Virus record (IMG/VR): IMGVR_UViG_3300032163_000052
Coordinates: 1-38,248 of that record
Reading direction: 5' to 3' (one strand)
DNA: 38,248 bases
Source: a virus
Shown here: positions 1-8,150 of the stretch, one piece after another
Position numbering within the stretch: the first letter of the stretch is position 1
Layout: each line of letters opens with the position of its first letter
Position numbers and translations under genes: made by a program
The notes under the pieces: model-generated
Seen by the model: the letters and a program-made list of their open reading frames with translations, nothing else
Databases searched by the model: none
Told to the model about the DNA's origin: nothing

Positions 1-127
1 ATTGCCCGTATCATCGGCCCGACAAAAGCGGCCATACCTGGCCTTCTCGCGGCGATTAAAAGCAGGGAGACCGAAGACTACGACGTCAAGACGATTCAAT
101 CGCCGTCAGCCCCGACTGTCCGTATCG
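1..127. repeat. Terminal direct repeat closing the genome
   Basis: Bases 1-127 are identical to 38122-38248. The repeat lies inside the portal coding sequence, and the reading frame continues through the join without a shift. A repeat of exactly 127 bases is what a short-read assembler with k=127 leaves at the ends of a circular or circularly permuted molecule. It is therefore best read as an assembly overlap rather than a biological terminal repeat. The unit genome is 38,121 bp. Confidence 0.93.
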
Positions 128-375
128 AGAACTGGCAGAAGCTGGAAGGGCTGCTGAAGATGCCGAATGTGGCACAGTTCATCCCTCCGGACCTGGTTGT
201 CGAGGCCTCGGACGTGCCGCAGAAGGACCAAATCATCGCGGCCATAAAGGCAAAGACGCAGCAACCCCCACCACAAGTAGCACCCTCGGGAGCAGGTCCC
301 GTTATGCGTCCTGCAAATCCGGGCGCCGGCCCCGCACTGCCGGCAGCGGGAACGCAACCCGTACAAGCGAGGTAG
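1..375 (+). CDS. Portal protein, C-terminal part (continues from 36664-38248)
   Basis: This is the last 124 codons of the portal gene that begins at 36664 and crosses the circular join; the closed gene is 1833 bp (610 residues). The frame is open from base 1 to the TAG at 373-375. The tail is rich in Pro, Ala and Gly with several Gln, a flexible segment of the kind found at portal C termini. No separate start is needed: the ATG at 160 is internal. The scaffold gene follows after 4 bases, as expected for a head-assembly operon. Confidence 0.9.
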   Translation: MARIIGPTKAAIPGLLAAIKSRETEDYDVKTIQSPSAPTVRIENWQKLEGLLKMPNVAQFIPPDLVVEASDVPQKDQIIAAIKAKTQQPPPQVAPSGAGPVMRPANPGAGPALPAAGTQPVQAR

Positions 376-379
376 AGCA

Positions 380-1171
380 GTGGAAAAACAAGAGCAAAAG
401 GAAACCTTCACTTTCGAGAACGAACAGGTCAATGGCGAAGCAACGGAAACAGCGCCCGATGCCGCAGCGCCGAATGCAGACGGGGCCGGCGCACCCGCAG
501 CGACACAAGGGACGGAAGAAAACACAACTCCGCCAGCAGTAGAGGTAGAGCCGGACTGGAAGGTTGAAGTAGGAAAACTCAAAGGTGAACTGAGCCGGGT
601 CAACGAGCACGCCCAGAGACTGAACGGGGCGCTCGGGGAAGAACGGTTCAAACGCAAAACCCTATCGGAGCAGCTTGCCGCTTTGCGGCAAGACCCGAAG
701 GAGCAAACGAATAGTTCTCTCATTGATCCTGAGGTGGCGGCGGTCGTCAAGACGTTGGTTTCTGAGCAGATACGTCCACTCAGAGACACAATCCAGGCCA
801 GACTCCGGCAGGACGAGGAAAACCGGCAGCTTTTCTTTAGTGAAAAAGTCACGGAGGCAACAAAGCGACATGAGAATTTTGAGCCTATCGCGGCTATCGG
901 CTTTGAGCGCATCCAAAGCGACAAGGAGCTTTTTCGCCGGTGGACCGGATCCACGGACCCCGCACAATTTATGTATGACGAAGGACTGCGGGAGCACAAG
1001 GCGCGGAATGTAGACCAGTTTCTAGCGGAGGCGAAAACCGAAGGCATGAAGGCGGGCCGGGAAGCGCTCCTGAAGGAACTCCAAACCAAGGGCGCATTAC
1101 CGGCGTCGCTGTCTATGGTCGGAAGCGCGAGCCACATGCAGGCAAAAGAGGGAGAGGACTTTAGATTTTAA
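380..1171 (+). CDS. Scaffolding-type protein
   Basis: A 263-residue acidic protein with a GTG start 4 bases after the portal stop. Residues 1-55 are low complexity (Glu, Ala, Pro, Asn). Residues about 55-105 form a likely coiled coil (KLKGELSRVNEHAQRL region), and the rest is helical and charged. The position between portal and major capsid, the acidic N terminus and the coiled coil all fit a P22-type internal scaffold that directs procapsid assembly and is then lost. The call rests on gene order and composition; I recognise no specific family motif. A prohead protease is not visible nearby, so release rather than cleavage is the likely fate. Confidence 0.72.
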   Translation: MEKQEQKETFTFENEQVNGEATETAPDAAAPNADGAGAPAATQGTEENTTPPAVEVEPDWKVEVGKLKGELSRVNEHAQRLNGALGEERFKRKTLSEQLAALRQDPKEQTNSSLIDPEVAAVVKTLVSEQIRPLRDTIQARLRQDEENRQLFFSEKVTEATKRHENFEPIAAIGFERIQSDKELFRRWTGSTDPAQFMYDEGLREHKARNVDQFLAEAKTEGMKAGREALLKELQTKGALPASLSMVGSASHMQAKEGEDFRF

Positions 1172-1183
1172 GGAGTAAAAAAC

Positions 1184-2395
1184 ATGGGCGCAATACTGGG
1201 ATTGATGGGCACAGGCGCATTCGCTGCGAATGCCGATGCGGAGGCGTGGGAACGGCGGCTCTTTATAGAGCGGCCGAACAATAAAGCCATTCTGACAACG
1301 CTGCTTTCGATGATATCCAAGGGCAAAACGGACGGAGACCGAAACCCTATATTCAACTGGTGGGAGGAGACCTTTCAGTCGCAGAGGCTATGTATAAACA
1401 ACGCCGCCGGGTATAACGATACCGACGCGACGTTTACCGTGGACACCACTTCACAGACTACCGGCATAAGCGGCTCAAAGTACGTGAGGAAAGGCACTGT
1501 GTTGCTGGTCGAGTCTACGGGGGAGCATCTGTACGTTACGACCGACCCGACCACGGATACGAGCGTTGTTGTGACCAGGGGGTTCGGCACGACAGCGGCT
1601 GCGGCCATTGCGGACAATGCGTGGCTGACGATCATCGGCACGGCGCATGAACACGGCGGCGCGGTGGCAACGGCGCAGAACTACACGCCGACGCAAATGA
1701 CGAACTACTGCCAGATTTTTAAGGAGACGGTCAACTTAACCAAGTCGGCGGCTAACATCAACACGCTCAGGTCGGGCGATGAGTACAAGGATCAGAAGCG
1801 CCGGGCAATGGAAAACTACGCTATACGCAAGGAAATGGCGTACCTGTTCGGGGAGCTTAAGGCCACGACCGGAACCAAAAGCCAGCCACTTTACACCACG
1901 CGGGGGATAAAGGCCACCATAGAGACATATGCCTCCGACAACATTATCACCGGCGTGGGGAACTTCACTGAGCGGCAGTGGGATAATTGGGTGCGCCAAG
2001 TTTTCACCTACGGGTCCGAATCGAAGCTCCTCCTTGCGGGCAATACGTTTCTGATGGCGCTCGACACAATGGCGAAGAACGGTGGCATAAAGATGCAGAC
2101 CACACCCAAGGAGCAGACTTATGGTATGAGCCTGTCCACTCTTGTAACGTCCAGCGGAGAGTTGCAGGTCAAGTCTCACCCGCTCTTTAATGTTCACCCG
2201 GTGTATTCGGGTTGTGGGTTCATCCTGGACATGGAGAACATCAGCGAGGTGGATTTCAGGGCGACGAAGTACAACAAGGACCTCCCGACCTCAGACGATA
2301 TGATCCTGGATGAGTATATCGGTGAGTCCGGAATAAAGGTCAAATCGGTGCGGGCCAATATGTACATAGCCGGCGTTACCGGGTTTGCCGGGTAA
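1184..2395 (+). CDS. Major capsid protein (SU10/DUF5309-like)
   Basis: A 403-residue protein preceded by AAGGAG and an ATG at 1184. The RPNNKAILTTLLSMISKG segment near the N terminus, the NWWEE motif, the TQI-type central block (NYCQIFKETVNLTKSA) and the RKEMAYLFGE segment match my memory of the DUF5309/SU10 family of HK97-fold capsid proteins. It forms the icosahedral shell. It lies directly after the scaffold gene and is followed by a 24-bp perfect palindrome (2419-2442). No signal peptide is evident; the Ala-rich start reads as the cytosolic N terminus of a shell protein. Asp-Asn pairs here are not followed by sequons, unlike in the next two genes. Confidence 0.88.
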   Translation: MGAILGLMGTGAFAANADAEAWERRLFIERPNNKAILTTLLSMISKGKTDGDRNPIFNWWEETFQSQRLCINNAAGYNDTDATFTVDTTSQTTGISGSKYVRKGTVLLVESTGEHLYVTTDPTTDTSVVVTRGFGTTAAAAIADNAWLTIIGTAHEHGGAVATAQNYTPTQMTNYCQIFKETVNLTKSAANINTLRSGDEYKDQKRRAMENYAIRKEMAYLFGELKATTGTKSQPLYTTRGIKATIETYASDNIITGVGNFTERQWDNWVRQVFTYGSESKLLLAGNTFLMALDTMAKNGGIKMQTTPKEQTYGMSLSTLVTSSGELQVKSHPLFNVHPVYSGCGFILDMENISEVDFRATKYNKDLPTSDDMILDEYIGESGIKVKSVRANMYIAGVTGFAG

Positions 2396-2418
2396 CGGAA
2401 ATACTATAACAATCAATA

Positions 2419-2442
2419 TGGACGCGGCCGCGGCCGCGTCCA
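2419..2442 (+). promoter_or_regulatory. Perfect 24-bp GC palindrome after the capsid gene
   Basis: A perfect inverted repeat centred between 2430 and 2431 (left arm TGGACGCGGCCG). It lies in the 67-base gap between the capsid stop and the next start. RNA could fold it as a 10-bp stem with a 4-base loop. No T-run follows, so it is not a classical Rho-independent terminator. A 3'-end stabiliser or attenuator lowering expression downstream of the capsid gene is a reasonable inference. Confidence 0.55.
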
Positions 2443-2462
2443 AACATAGGGAGGGCTTGGAA

Positions 2463-3182
2463 GTGAAAAGAAATTCGATATTAATTATGACCATTGTGGC
2501 GATCCTGATCCCCGTCCTGGTCTTTGGGGTGACCGTCAATATTACGCGGTACGCGGCCGTAGACAGGGAGAAGGTCAGGGAAGGCTATTTCACCTGGGTC
2601 TATCCTACGGACAACTATACCACGGGCGGAGAAGTTATTACGGCGTCCAGCTTCGGACTCACCGGCTTGCGCTGGCTGGACATACAGCCACAAGTGCTGA
2701 CTTCAGACAACGCCTCAATGTACAGTTTCCAGTTTGTCCCCGAATATAGGAGTTACGGAGCGTGGGCGGACAATATGTCGTCGGACAACACTACGGGCTG
2801 CACCATCGACAATGTTTCGCTGATAACGTGTAACTTCACTACGGCACACGGTTTGTCGGCAGGCGACAAATTTACAGTCATGGGATTCACCAGCGCCAAG
2901 TACAACGGGGACAAGATTGCCTGGAAAGTGGACAACACCACAAAGGCTCGGTGGAAGATAGACGATATGTCTGCCGGAGACAATATCAGCAGGACCGGAG
3001 GGAAGATAAACAAGTACACGACCTCCATGAGAGTCCGGGTATTTGCGGACAACGCCTCCGGCAACGGCCTGACCAGAGAGGTGTCGAACAATGCGGACCT
3101 CTCTGACAATGCCACGAGCCAGGGGCTGGCTGGCGGGACCAACAAGATTTGGCGCGTTTATTTCCGCGCCTGGGGATACTGA
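2463..3182 (+). CDS. Membrane-anchored or exported head-region protein rich in DNx[S/T] sequons
   Basis: A 239-residue protein. I chose GTG 2463 because AGGGAGGG lies 8 bases upstream; the frame is open back to a TTG at 2385 that overlaps the capsid gene. Residues about 4-22 (NSILIMTIVAILIPVLVFGV) form a transmembrane or signal-anchor helix. The following GGEVITASSFGLTGLRWLDI block resembles small structural proteins encoded next to the capsid gene in other podophages. Nine Asp-Asn pairs occur and all nine are D-N-x-[S/T] (for example DNYT, DNAS, DNMS, DNTT, DNVS), with different synonymous codons. Role inferred: a surface-exposed or exported head-associated protein that could be N-glycosylated. 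No enzymatic motif is seen. Confidence 0.7.
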   Translation: MKRNSILIMTIVAILIPVLVFGVTVNITRYAAVDREKVREGYFTWVYPTDNYTTGGEVITASSFGLTGLRWLDIQPQVLTSDNASMYSFQFVPEYRSYGAWADNMSSDNTTGCTIDNVSLITCNFTTAHGLSAGDKFTVMGFTSAKYNGDKIAWKVDNTTKARWKIDDMSAGDNISRTGGKINKYTTSMRVRVFADNASGNGLTREVSNNADLSDNATSQGLAGGTNKIWRVYFRAWGY

Positions 3183-3183
3183 C

Positions 3184-3615
3184 ATGCGGCGGGCGTTGGT
3201 AGTCACGGCCCTGATCACGGCAGCGCTTGTCCTTGCTGCCCTGCCCGCCGTCTCGGCCATGCATGTGTACACCGTGCTGTCGAAGGACAATGCGAGCAAG
3301 AACGATAACGGCTCAGTAGTCTCGTTTCTTGATTCGTATTCCACTATGACATGCGACGCTGTGGCCTATGGGGACAACCTTACGGCGCTCGGCGTTCATG
3401 TTGAGGGGAACCTCGGCAAGTATTGGGACAACGGCACAACGGCATGGGACAACACATCTATGGGGTCCTGCCAGTTCACCGCCGCGCAGCTTACGAATAA
3501 GTTGTGCTCCTTCCAAACGACCGACAGGCCGGTCAATATCATGCGCGGCGTGGTGGACAATGTGACCAAAACAGGCGCATACAACGTCCGCATTTACTGT
3601 GGAGGGGTGAAATAG
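3184..3615 (+). CDS. Secreted small protein with six DNx[S/T] sequons
   Basis: A 143-residue protein starting at ATG 3184, two bases after the previous stop. The upstream in-frame extension back to 3091 overlaps the previous gene and would bury the signal peptide, so I reject it. A canonical Sec signal peptide covers residues 1-25 (two Arg, then a Leu/Ala/Val core, ending AVSA). The mature part has six Asp-Asn pairs, all D-N-x-[S/T] (DNAS, DNGS, DNLT, DNGT, DNTS, DNVT), and four Cys, compatible with periplasmic disulfides. No known family recognised. It is probably co-translated with 2463-3182 and shares its motif, suggesting a common partner or modification. Confidence 0.72.
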   Translation: MRRALVVTALITAALVLAALPAVSAMHVYTVLSKDNASKNDNGSVVSFLDSYSTMTCDAVAYGDNLTALGVHVEGNLGKYWDNGTTAWDNTSMGSCQFTAAQLTNKLCSFQTTDRPVNIMRGVVDNVTKTGAYNVRIYCGGVK

Positions 3616-3780
3616 ATGGCTGAGGATAACAACGTAAAAAATAAAGAATGCGACCTGAAGCATAAACCCATTGACGAGAGTGTGGCCGCCTTGTGGAAGA
3701 AAATCAACGCTATGGACAACAGGCTATGGGTACTGGTCGCCGGAGTCTTGGCAAGCCTGGTATCCATCTGGCTGAAGTGA
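3616..3780 (+). CDS. XhlA-like small membrane protein (54 aa)
   Basis: A 54-residue ORF with its ATG directly after the previous TAG. It has a charged N-terminal half, a short helix (ESVAALWKKINAMDNRL) and one C-terminal transmembrane helix (WVLVAGVLASLVSIWL). This arrangement matches the XhlA (haemolysin XhlA) type of small phage protein that lies next to lysis genes and assists or restrains the holin. The endolysin starts one base after its stop. Holin, antiholin or XhlA accessory are all possible; the topology is clear, the role inferred. Confidence 0.65.
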   Translation: MAEDNNVKNKECDLKHKPIDESVAALWKKINAMDNRLWVLVAGVLASLVSIWLK

Positions 3781-3781
3781 A

Positions 3782-4243
3782 ATGAGAGAGAACTTCGACG
3801 TAGCGCTGCATTTCACATTGGGCGCGGAGGGTGTTTTCAGCGACGACCCTGAGGATTCCGGTAACTGGACGGGCGGAAAAAAAGGTGTGGGCACCCTAAA
3901 GGGGACAAAGTATGGAATCTCTGCGAGAGCGTATCCTGATTTGGACATTAAGGACCTGGCACCTGAGCAGGCGGCGGCCATTTATCGGCGTGACTATTGG
4001 GACAAGTGCGGCTGTGATAGTCTCGCTTATCCTTTGGACGTTGCAGTTTTTGACACGTCAGTAAACTGCGGAGTGGGCGGCGCGGGGAAGATTCTGGCCC
4101 GCTCAAGCGGCTTCATTGATTTCCTGTTCAAGCGCATTGCGTATTACATCAGCCTCAAAGGCGATGCCCCGGACGGCTGGTTTCAGCGGTGCGTGGACCT
4201 GTACGAACGGTTTGTAAATCCAAGGGGGACGCATGACTTTTAA
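3782..4243 (+). CDS. Endolysin, GH108 lysozyme family
   Basis: A 153-residue protein. The N-terminal F-x-x-A-L-x-F-x-L-x-x-EG segment with Glu16 is the conserved catalytic region of glycoside hydrolase family 108. It is followed by YGIS-type and IYRRDYWDK motifs and the FDTSVNCG segment typical of that family. It cleaves the N-acetylmuramic acid to N-acetylglucosamine bond of peptidoglycan. There is no signal peptide, so release depends on the holin gene that overlaps its 3' end by 11 bases. It is somewhat shorter than usual family members (about 160-180 residues) at the C terminus. Confidence 0.87.
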   Translation: MRENFDVALHFTLGAEGVFSDDPEDSGNWTGGKKGVGTLKGTKYGISARAYPDLDIKDLAPEQAAAIYRRDYWDKCGCDSLAYPLDVAVFDTSVNCGVGGAGKILARSSGFIDFLFKRIAYYISLKGDAPDGWFQRCVDLYERFVNPRGTHDF

Positions 4244-4772
4244 CTGGAAGCAGATAGTGGGAACGGTGGCCCCGACGCTGGCAACGGCGCTCGGCGGACC
4301 ACTCGCGGGGGCGGCGGCCTCAGCAGTGTCGCAGGCGATCCTTGGGAAGCCTACAGGCACTGATACGGAGATAGCGGAAGCCCTGGCCGGCACGTTGACG
4401 CCGGACGACTTGGTAAAGCTTAAAGAGGCCGAGCTTAATTTCAAAACGCAGATGAGACAGTTGGACATAGACCTTGAGAAGATTGCAGCCGGGGATAGGG
4501 AGAGCGCCAGGCAGCGCGAGGCGGCAGTTAGGGACGAAACGCCGCGCAACCTGGCCTATGGCTACACTTTCGGATACTTTGCCGTCCTGGCCCTTATCGC
4601 GTTCAACGGTGATGCTATCAACGCCGGAGTCAAGGACATGATAAATGTGCTGCTCGGGGTCCTGTCGGCGGCGGAGGTTGGGATAATAACGTACTATTTC
4701 GGGAGCAGCGCCGAGAGTGCGAACAAGACGGATATGCTTTACAAGTCTACGCCGATGGAGGGGAAAGAATGA
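4233..4772 (+). CDS. Holin of the 3TM (GTA-type) family
   Basis: A 179-residue protein whose N-terminal motif (W-K-Q-I-x-G-x-x-A-P-x-L-A-x-A-L-G-G-P-L-A-G) is that of the 3TM holin family also found in gene-transfer agents. A charged helix (TPDDLVKLKEAELNFK to AAGDRESARQREA) follows. Two hydrophobic helices lie near residues 108-122 and 136-156. It would form holes in the inner membrane at lysis time. Its start overlaps the endolysin stop, as expected for a coupled lysis cassette. Confidence 0.82.
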   Translation: MTFNWKQIVGTVAPTLATALGGPLAGAAASAVSQAILGKPTGTDTEIAEALAGTLTPDDLVKLKEAELNFKTQMRQLDIDLEKIAAGDRESARQREAAVRDETPRNLAYGYTFGYFAVLALIAFNGDAINAGVKDMINVLLGVLSAAEVGIITYYFGSSAESANKTDMLYKSTPMEGKE

Positions 4773-5131
4773 TAGTACGTTTTGTCTATGGCATATTCCC
4801 GGCCGTCATTTTCTTTACAGACAAGTTGGTAAGGTCCGGTTTTAAAGGGACTACCAGGGGGGCCGTGATAGGCATTGCCCCCGATAAGCGCAGCGATCAG
4901 GGGCTTATCGAACATGAACTGACGCATGTCAGGCAGTGGTACAGAACCCTGGGTCTGCACTCCTTCCTGTACCTATTCTTTGGTGACTACAGGCTTGAGG
5001 CCGAGGTTGAAGCCTATAGGAAGCAGTTGAAATACAATCCGGACGATGCCTGGACTTTTGCGGGATTCATAGCGACTCGCTACGATCTGTTAATAACTCA
5101 GGAGGATGCATACAAACTCTTAACAACATAA
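4769..5131 (+). CDS. Small HExxH zincin-like protein
   Basis: A 120-residue protein that starts in an ATGA overlap with the holin gene. Residues 49-53 read HELTH, a zinc-protease signature, followed by VRQWYR and a downstream YRLEAEVEAYRKQ helix whose Glu77, Glu79 or Glu81 could be the third metal ligand. Small proteins of this type often lie in phage lysis modules, but their substrate is not known to me. It could help peptidoglycan or envelope breakdown, or process a virion protein. No signal peptide. Motif firm, function open. Confidence 0.6.
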   Translation: MIVRFVYGIFPAVIFFTDKLVRSGFKGTTRGAVIGIAPDKRSDQGLIEHELTHVRQWYRTLGLHSFLYLFFGDYRLEAEVEAYRKQLKYNPDDAWTFAGFIATRYDLLITQEDAYKLLTT

Positions 5132-5145
5132 GGAGGATTCGGATA

Positions 5146-5463
5146 ATGGCAAGGTTCAAAGCAAGTCTACCAAGTGTTGAGGTGTGCGGGTGCCGTTTCG
5201 ATTGCGGTTTTTTCGTTACGTTCAACAAGAATGAGATTGAGAAGCTCAGGGCTCACATAGCCGATCCCAGCGGTTGGCACGGGGTCGTTGTCTCGGAACT
5301 TATCCCAGCGGAAGGGCCTGAGCAGACAGAACAGGAGCGGGAGGAAGTCAAGGGCGTCGAAGCCGAGTCGGCTGGAGACGGGGCCCCGCCCGAATTGCCG
5401 ATGGGTGATGAGGACCTGCCGGACCCTCCGGTACAGAAAGGAAGGCGCGGAGGGCGGGCATAA
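5146..5463 (+). CDS. Hypothetical protein with acidic tail (105 aa)
   Basis: Good AAGGAGG ribosome site 8 bases before ATG 5146. Residues 1-65 look folded: three Cys (CGCRFDC) and a FNKNEIEKLRAHI helix. Residues 65-105 are a disordered Glu/Pro-rich tail ending in a basic GRRGGRA. The stop abuts the GTG of the connector gene. No family recognised. The position between lysis and connector genes suggests a minor structural or assembly role. Confidence 0.6.
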   Translation: MARFKASLPSVEVCGCRFDCGFFVTFNKNEIEKLRAHIADPSGWHGVVVSELIPAEGPEQTEQEREEVKGVEAESAGDGAPPELPMGDEDLPDPPVQKGRRGGRA

Positions 5464-6126
5464 GTGAACGCCCTTGATTTAGTAAACGCGGTCCTGCGCG
5501 ACAAGTTGAAGTTCTCCAACGAGGCCGGAGATCTGTCCGTAGTTACAGGCGAAGCCCGGAGTATCCTCCGCGCCCTGAACGAGATCAAAGACGAACTGTT
5601 GGAACGCCACGAGTTCCCCAGTACGAAGAAAAAGGGGACGCTGACCCTGGCAACCGGCATGGATACCTATCCCCTGGCCTCTGACGTTAACAGGCCGCTA
5701 AGTTTTTACTATGCCAGGGATTTCAGCGTCAACGCCGCGTATCCCAAGTTCAACTATGTAGGCGACGACGAGTTCCTGGACCATGAGGGGATAAACACCA
5801 CTGAGGGCCTGCCTTACATAGGCCGGTCGTTCGGTCAGGACGGCAGCGGGCATAAGGTTGTACAGGTCTACTTTGTGCCGTCGTCGGGGTTTAATGGGTC
5901 GTCGCTGTACTATGATTATGTCAGATCCTGGCCCGATGCCGCAGCGAATGCCGACCTGTTTCCATTCCCGGACAGTGTCATGATCGAGGGGGCGTTTATG
6001 AAGCGCCGGAGCGGGGCCGGGACTATGAGCACTGAGGATTTTAAATGGTTCAACGATTTGGTCCAGCAGCACATAAGGAACACCGTGAAGGGCACGCGGA
6101 AACGCATACCGTACAGGGACATATAG
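5464..6126 (+). CDS. Head-tail connector / adaptor protein
   Basis: A 220-residue protein with a GTG start directly after the previous TAA. The layout matches podovirus adaptor proteins that sit under the portal (T7 gp11 / P22 gp4 role): an N-terminal helical segment (SILRALNEIKDELLERHEF), a TYPLASDVNRPLSF strand, a GLPYIGRSFG turn, a YFVPSSGF strand, and a closing helix. It lies directly before the gp10-like hub. Assigned by architecture and order rather than an exact motif. Confidence 0.65.
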   Translation: MNALDLVNAVLRDKLKFSNEAGDLSVVTGEARSILRALNEIKDELLERHEFPSTKKKGTLTLATGMDTYPLASDVNRPLSFYYARDFSVNAAYPKFNYVGDDEFLDHEGINTTEGLPYIGRSFGQDGSGHKVVQVYFVPSSGFNGSSLYYDYVRSWPDAAANADLFPFPDSVMIEGAFMKRRSGAGTMSTEDFKWFNDLVQQHIRNTVKGTRKRIPYRDI

Positions 6127-6128
6127 GC

Positions 6129-7613
6129 ATGGCAAGGGCAAACACTAGAAGGCTTACGGATTTCACAGGAGGAGAGGCGGCAATATTCGCGGCCTCGGCC
6201 ATGAATCCCAAGTATTCCATGCTCCTACAGAATGCCTACATCACCGAGCGCGGCGGTCTTGCGAAGATTCCGGGATATACCGCGCTCAATACCGCGGCAG
6301 TGGCCGAAACGCTTCGGGAAGGTTACGACTACCGCAAGTCTGACGGAACATTGCAGGTCCTGGTCGCCGGAGGCGGGACGGTCTACAAAAAGGCCGGCGC
6401 GGCCCTGACTGCCATTGTGATAAATCTTGACGCCTCTGCTATTATGCGGTTTGAGTCCATGCAGGACAAAGTAGGAATATTCAACGGCGTGAATGCGCCG
6501 ATGATCTACGACGGCGTGAGCGTTTCAGCAATGGGAGGAACTCCGCCGGCAACGGCCTTTAAGGGGCATGTGTTCCAGGGGCGCATGTGGCTGATAGATA
6601 AGACCAACAAGATGCAGGCAACGTACTCCGCGCTCAACGATATGGAAGATTACGTTACTGCGTCCAACGCCGGGTATTACGACTTCAGGGACATCCTGGG
6701 GACTGGAGATGAGTTAGTGGACCTCTGCACATACCTCAGTATGCTGGTGTTTGTGTTCCTGAACCATATTGTTATCTATTCCGGAACGAACCCGACAGAG
6801 GCGGGGGACTTTCAACTCGTGCAGATCGTCAGGGGTGTGGGCGCCCTGGAAACGGGCCTTGTGCAGAACCTGGGGACGGACAATGTAGTGCTCGGACGCT
6901 CAGGCCTGCAATCGTTCAATCAGGTGGTAACAACGGGCAATTTGAAGACGAACCAGCTTTCCAGGGTAGTGCAGCCGACTATCGAACAGCTTATCCGCGA
7001 CAACACTGACGACATTTACGCCTCGTGCCATTATCCGGCACGGTCCTGGTATATGGTCCTGATAGGCGCAACGGTGCTTATTTACAGCTATGTATTCAAG
7101 GCATGGGTGGGCCGCATAGTCGGAGCGGACATTAAAGGGATGTTCACGGACGCGGACGGAAACCTGTATTTCTGCGGGACCGGCTACCTGTACCAGTTTG
7201 CGCCGAATGACAATACGTTTGATTTCAACGGCAACGACATAACATGGCTGTGGAAGTCGGCCTGGGTACAGTTGAACAAGGGCGGACAAAAGGGCTATCC
7301 GTCCATGATGGACATTGTATTCACGCCGGGCGACATTGTGGACATCGGCACGCAACTGCTTTACGACCTGACCTTTGTGGCCAACGGAGAGACCTTCACT
7401 TTAGAGCCGGGGGCGTCGCTTATGGACACCGCCGCGACCACGGACATTTGGGACGCGGCGTTCCTTATGGACAACGGGACGGTTGACCCCGTGAGGATAG
7501 GGCTGGACGGCGGGGGGCGGACGCTTCAGTTGATATTCAGTAATGTATCGTCAGACGGACCGTTTGAAATAAACGATATTACCATACAGGTGAATCCGGG
7601 AGGTATGAACTAA
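6129..7613 (+). CDS. Tail hub / packaged-DNA stabilisation protein (P22 gp10-like)
   Basis: A 494-residue protein. I chose ATG 6129 because it lies two bases after the previous stop; the frame is open back to 6045 but that part overlaps the connector gene. The MLLQNAYITERGGLAKIPGY segment near the N terminus and the repeated beta-strand and Gly pattern are typical of the beta-propeller hub that plugs the portal vertex in P22-like phages. It would bind the adaptor ring and the tail spike or needle proteins downstream. No catalytic motif. Confidence 0.72.
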   Translation: MARANTRRLTDFTGGEAAIFAASAMNPKYSMLLQNAYITERGGLAKIPGYTALNTAAVAETLREGYDYRKSDGTLQVLVAGGGTVYKKAGAALTAIVINLDASAIMRFESMQDKVGIFNGVNAPMIYDGVSVSAMGGTPPATAFKGHVFQGRMWLIDKTNKMQATYSALNDMEDYVTASNAGYYDFRDILGTGDELVDLCTYLSMLVFVFLNHIVIYSGTNPTEAGDFQLVQIVRGVGALETGLVQNLGTDNVVLGRSGLQSFNQVVTTGNLKTNQLSRVVQPTIEQLIRDNTDDIYASCHYPARSWYMVLIGATVLIYSYVFKAWVGRIVGADIKGMFTDADGNLYFCGTGYLYQFAPNDNTFDFNGNDITWLWKSAWVQLNKGGQKGYPSMMDIVFTPGDIVDIGTQLLYDLTFVANGETFTLEPGASLMDTAATTDIWDAAFLMDNGTVDPVRIGLDGGGRTLQLIFSNVSSDGPFEINDITIQVNPGGMN

Positions 7614-8137
7614 TGCCAGCATTTTACAGGGAGAGCACTACCACACGCTTCCAGGTCCGCTCAGCGGCCAAGCTGGGGCTCCCGTCCGCATGGCTGGACG
7701 GGGAACTGAATCACCTAATAAATCTACTAAACACCTTTACGTCCATAACGCAGAATATCAGCGTTTGGGCGTTCCATGCCGTTCCGCCGACGTTCAGCGA
7801 CTCCGATACTTTTACCGTGGCCGGCGACCAGACGGACGTATTTACAGTAGGGCGGGCGGTGCGCTCCAATCTGAACGGCACTTATGCGTATGCCCACGTT
7901 TACACGTCGTCCTACGCGGCTGGGCCGGGAGTTACCGCTGTGAACCTGGACGATACCGTGCTAACGGCAGCGCTGACGGAGATATACTACAGCATCATTG
8001 ATGCCACGGAAGCGGAGTCGGCCATACCTGTGACGATAGCGAGACAAGCTGATATAACAAACTTACAGACTCTCATCAATAATTTAACAACTCGCATTGA
8101 CGAGTTAGAACTACAAATCAGGCGCAAGGGCGTATAG
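7613..8137 (+). CDS. Tail-associated hypothetical protein with C-terminal coiled coil
   Basis: A 174-residue protein. Its ATG shares a base with the hub stop (TAATG), so the two are translationally coupled. Residues 1-60 are helical, 60-130 strand-rich (Ser, Thr, Asp), and residues 140-172 form a coiled coil (ADITNLQTLINNLTTRIDE region), suggesting a trimeric tail component. No signal peptide, in contrast with the next three genes. No family recognised; a tail needle or fibre base is possible. Confidence 0.6.
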   Translation: MPAFYRESTTTRFQVRSAAKLGLPSAWLDGELNHLINLLNTFTSITQNISVWAFHAVPPTFSDSDTFTVAGDQTDVFTVGRAVRSNLNGTYAYAHVYTSSYAAGPGVTAVNLDDTVLTAALTEIYYSIIDATEAESAIPVTIARQADITNLQTLINNLTTRIDELELQIRRKGV

Positions 8138-8150
8138 GGAGGATATGGAA

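Noticed and set aside
1-127. Biological short terminal repeats (T7 type)
   Set aside because: Exactly 127 bases inside the portal gene with frame continuity fits an assembly overlap; no RNA polymerase or T7-type replication genes are present.
106-1137. Long leftward ORF opposite the scaffold gene
   Set aside because: Codon shadow of the portal and scaffold frames; Ser/Arg/Cys-rich and without neighbours on that strand.
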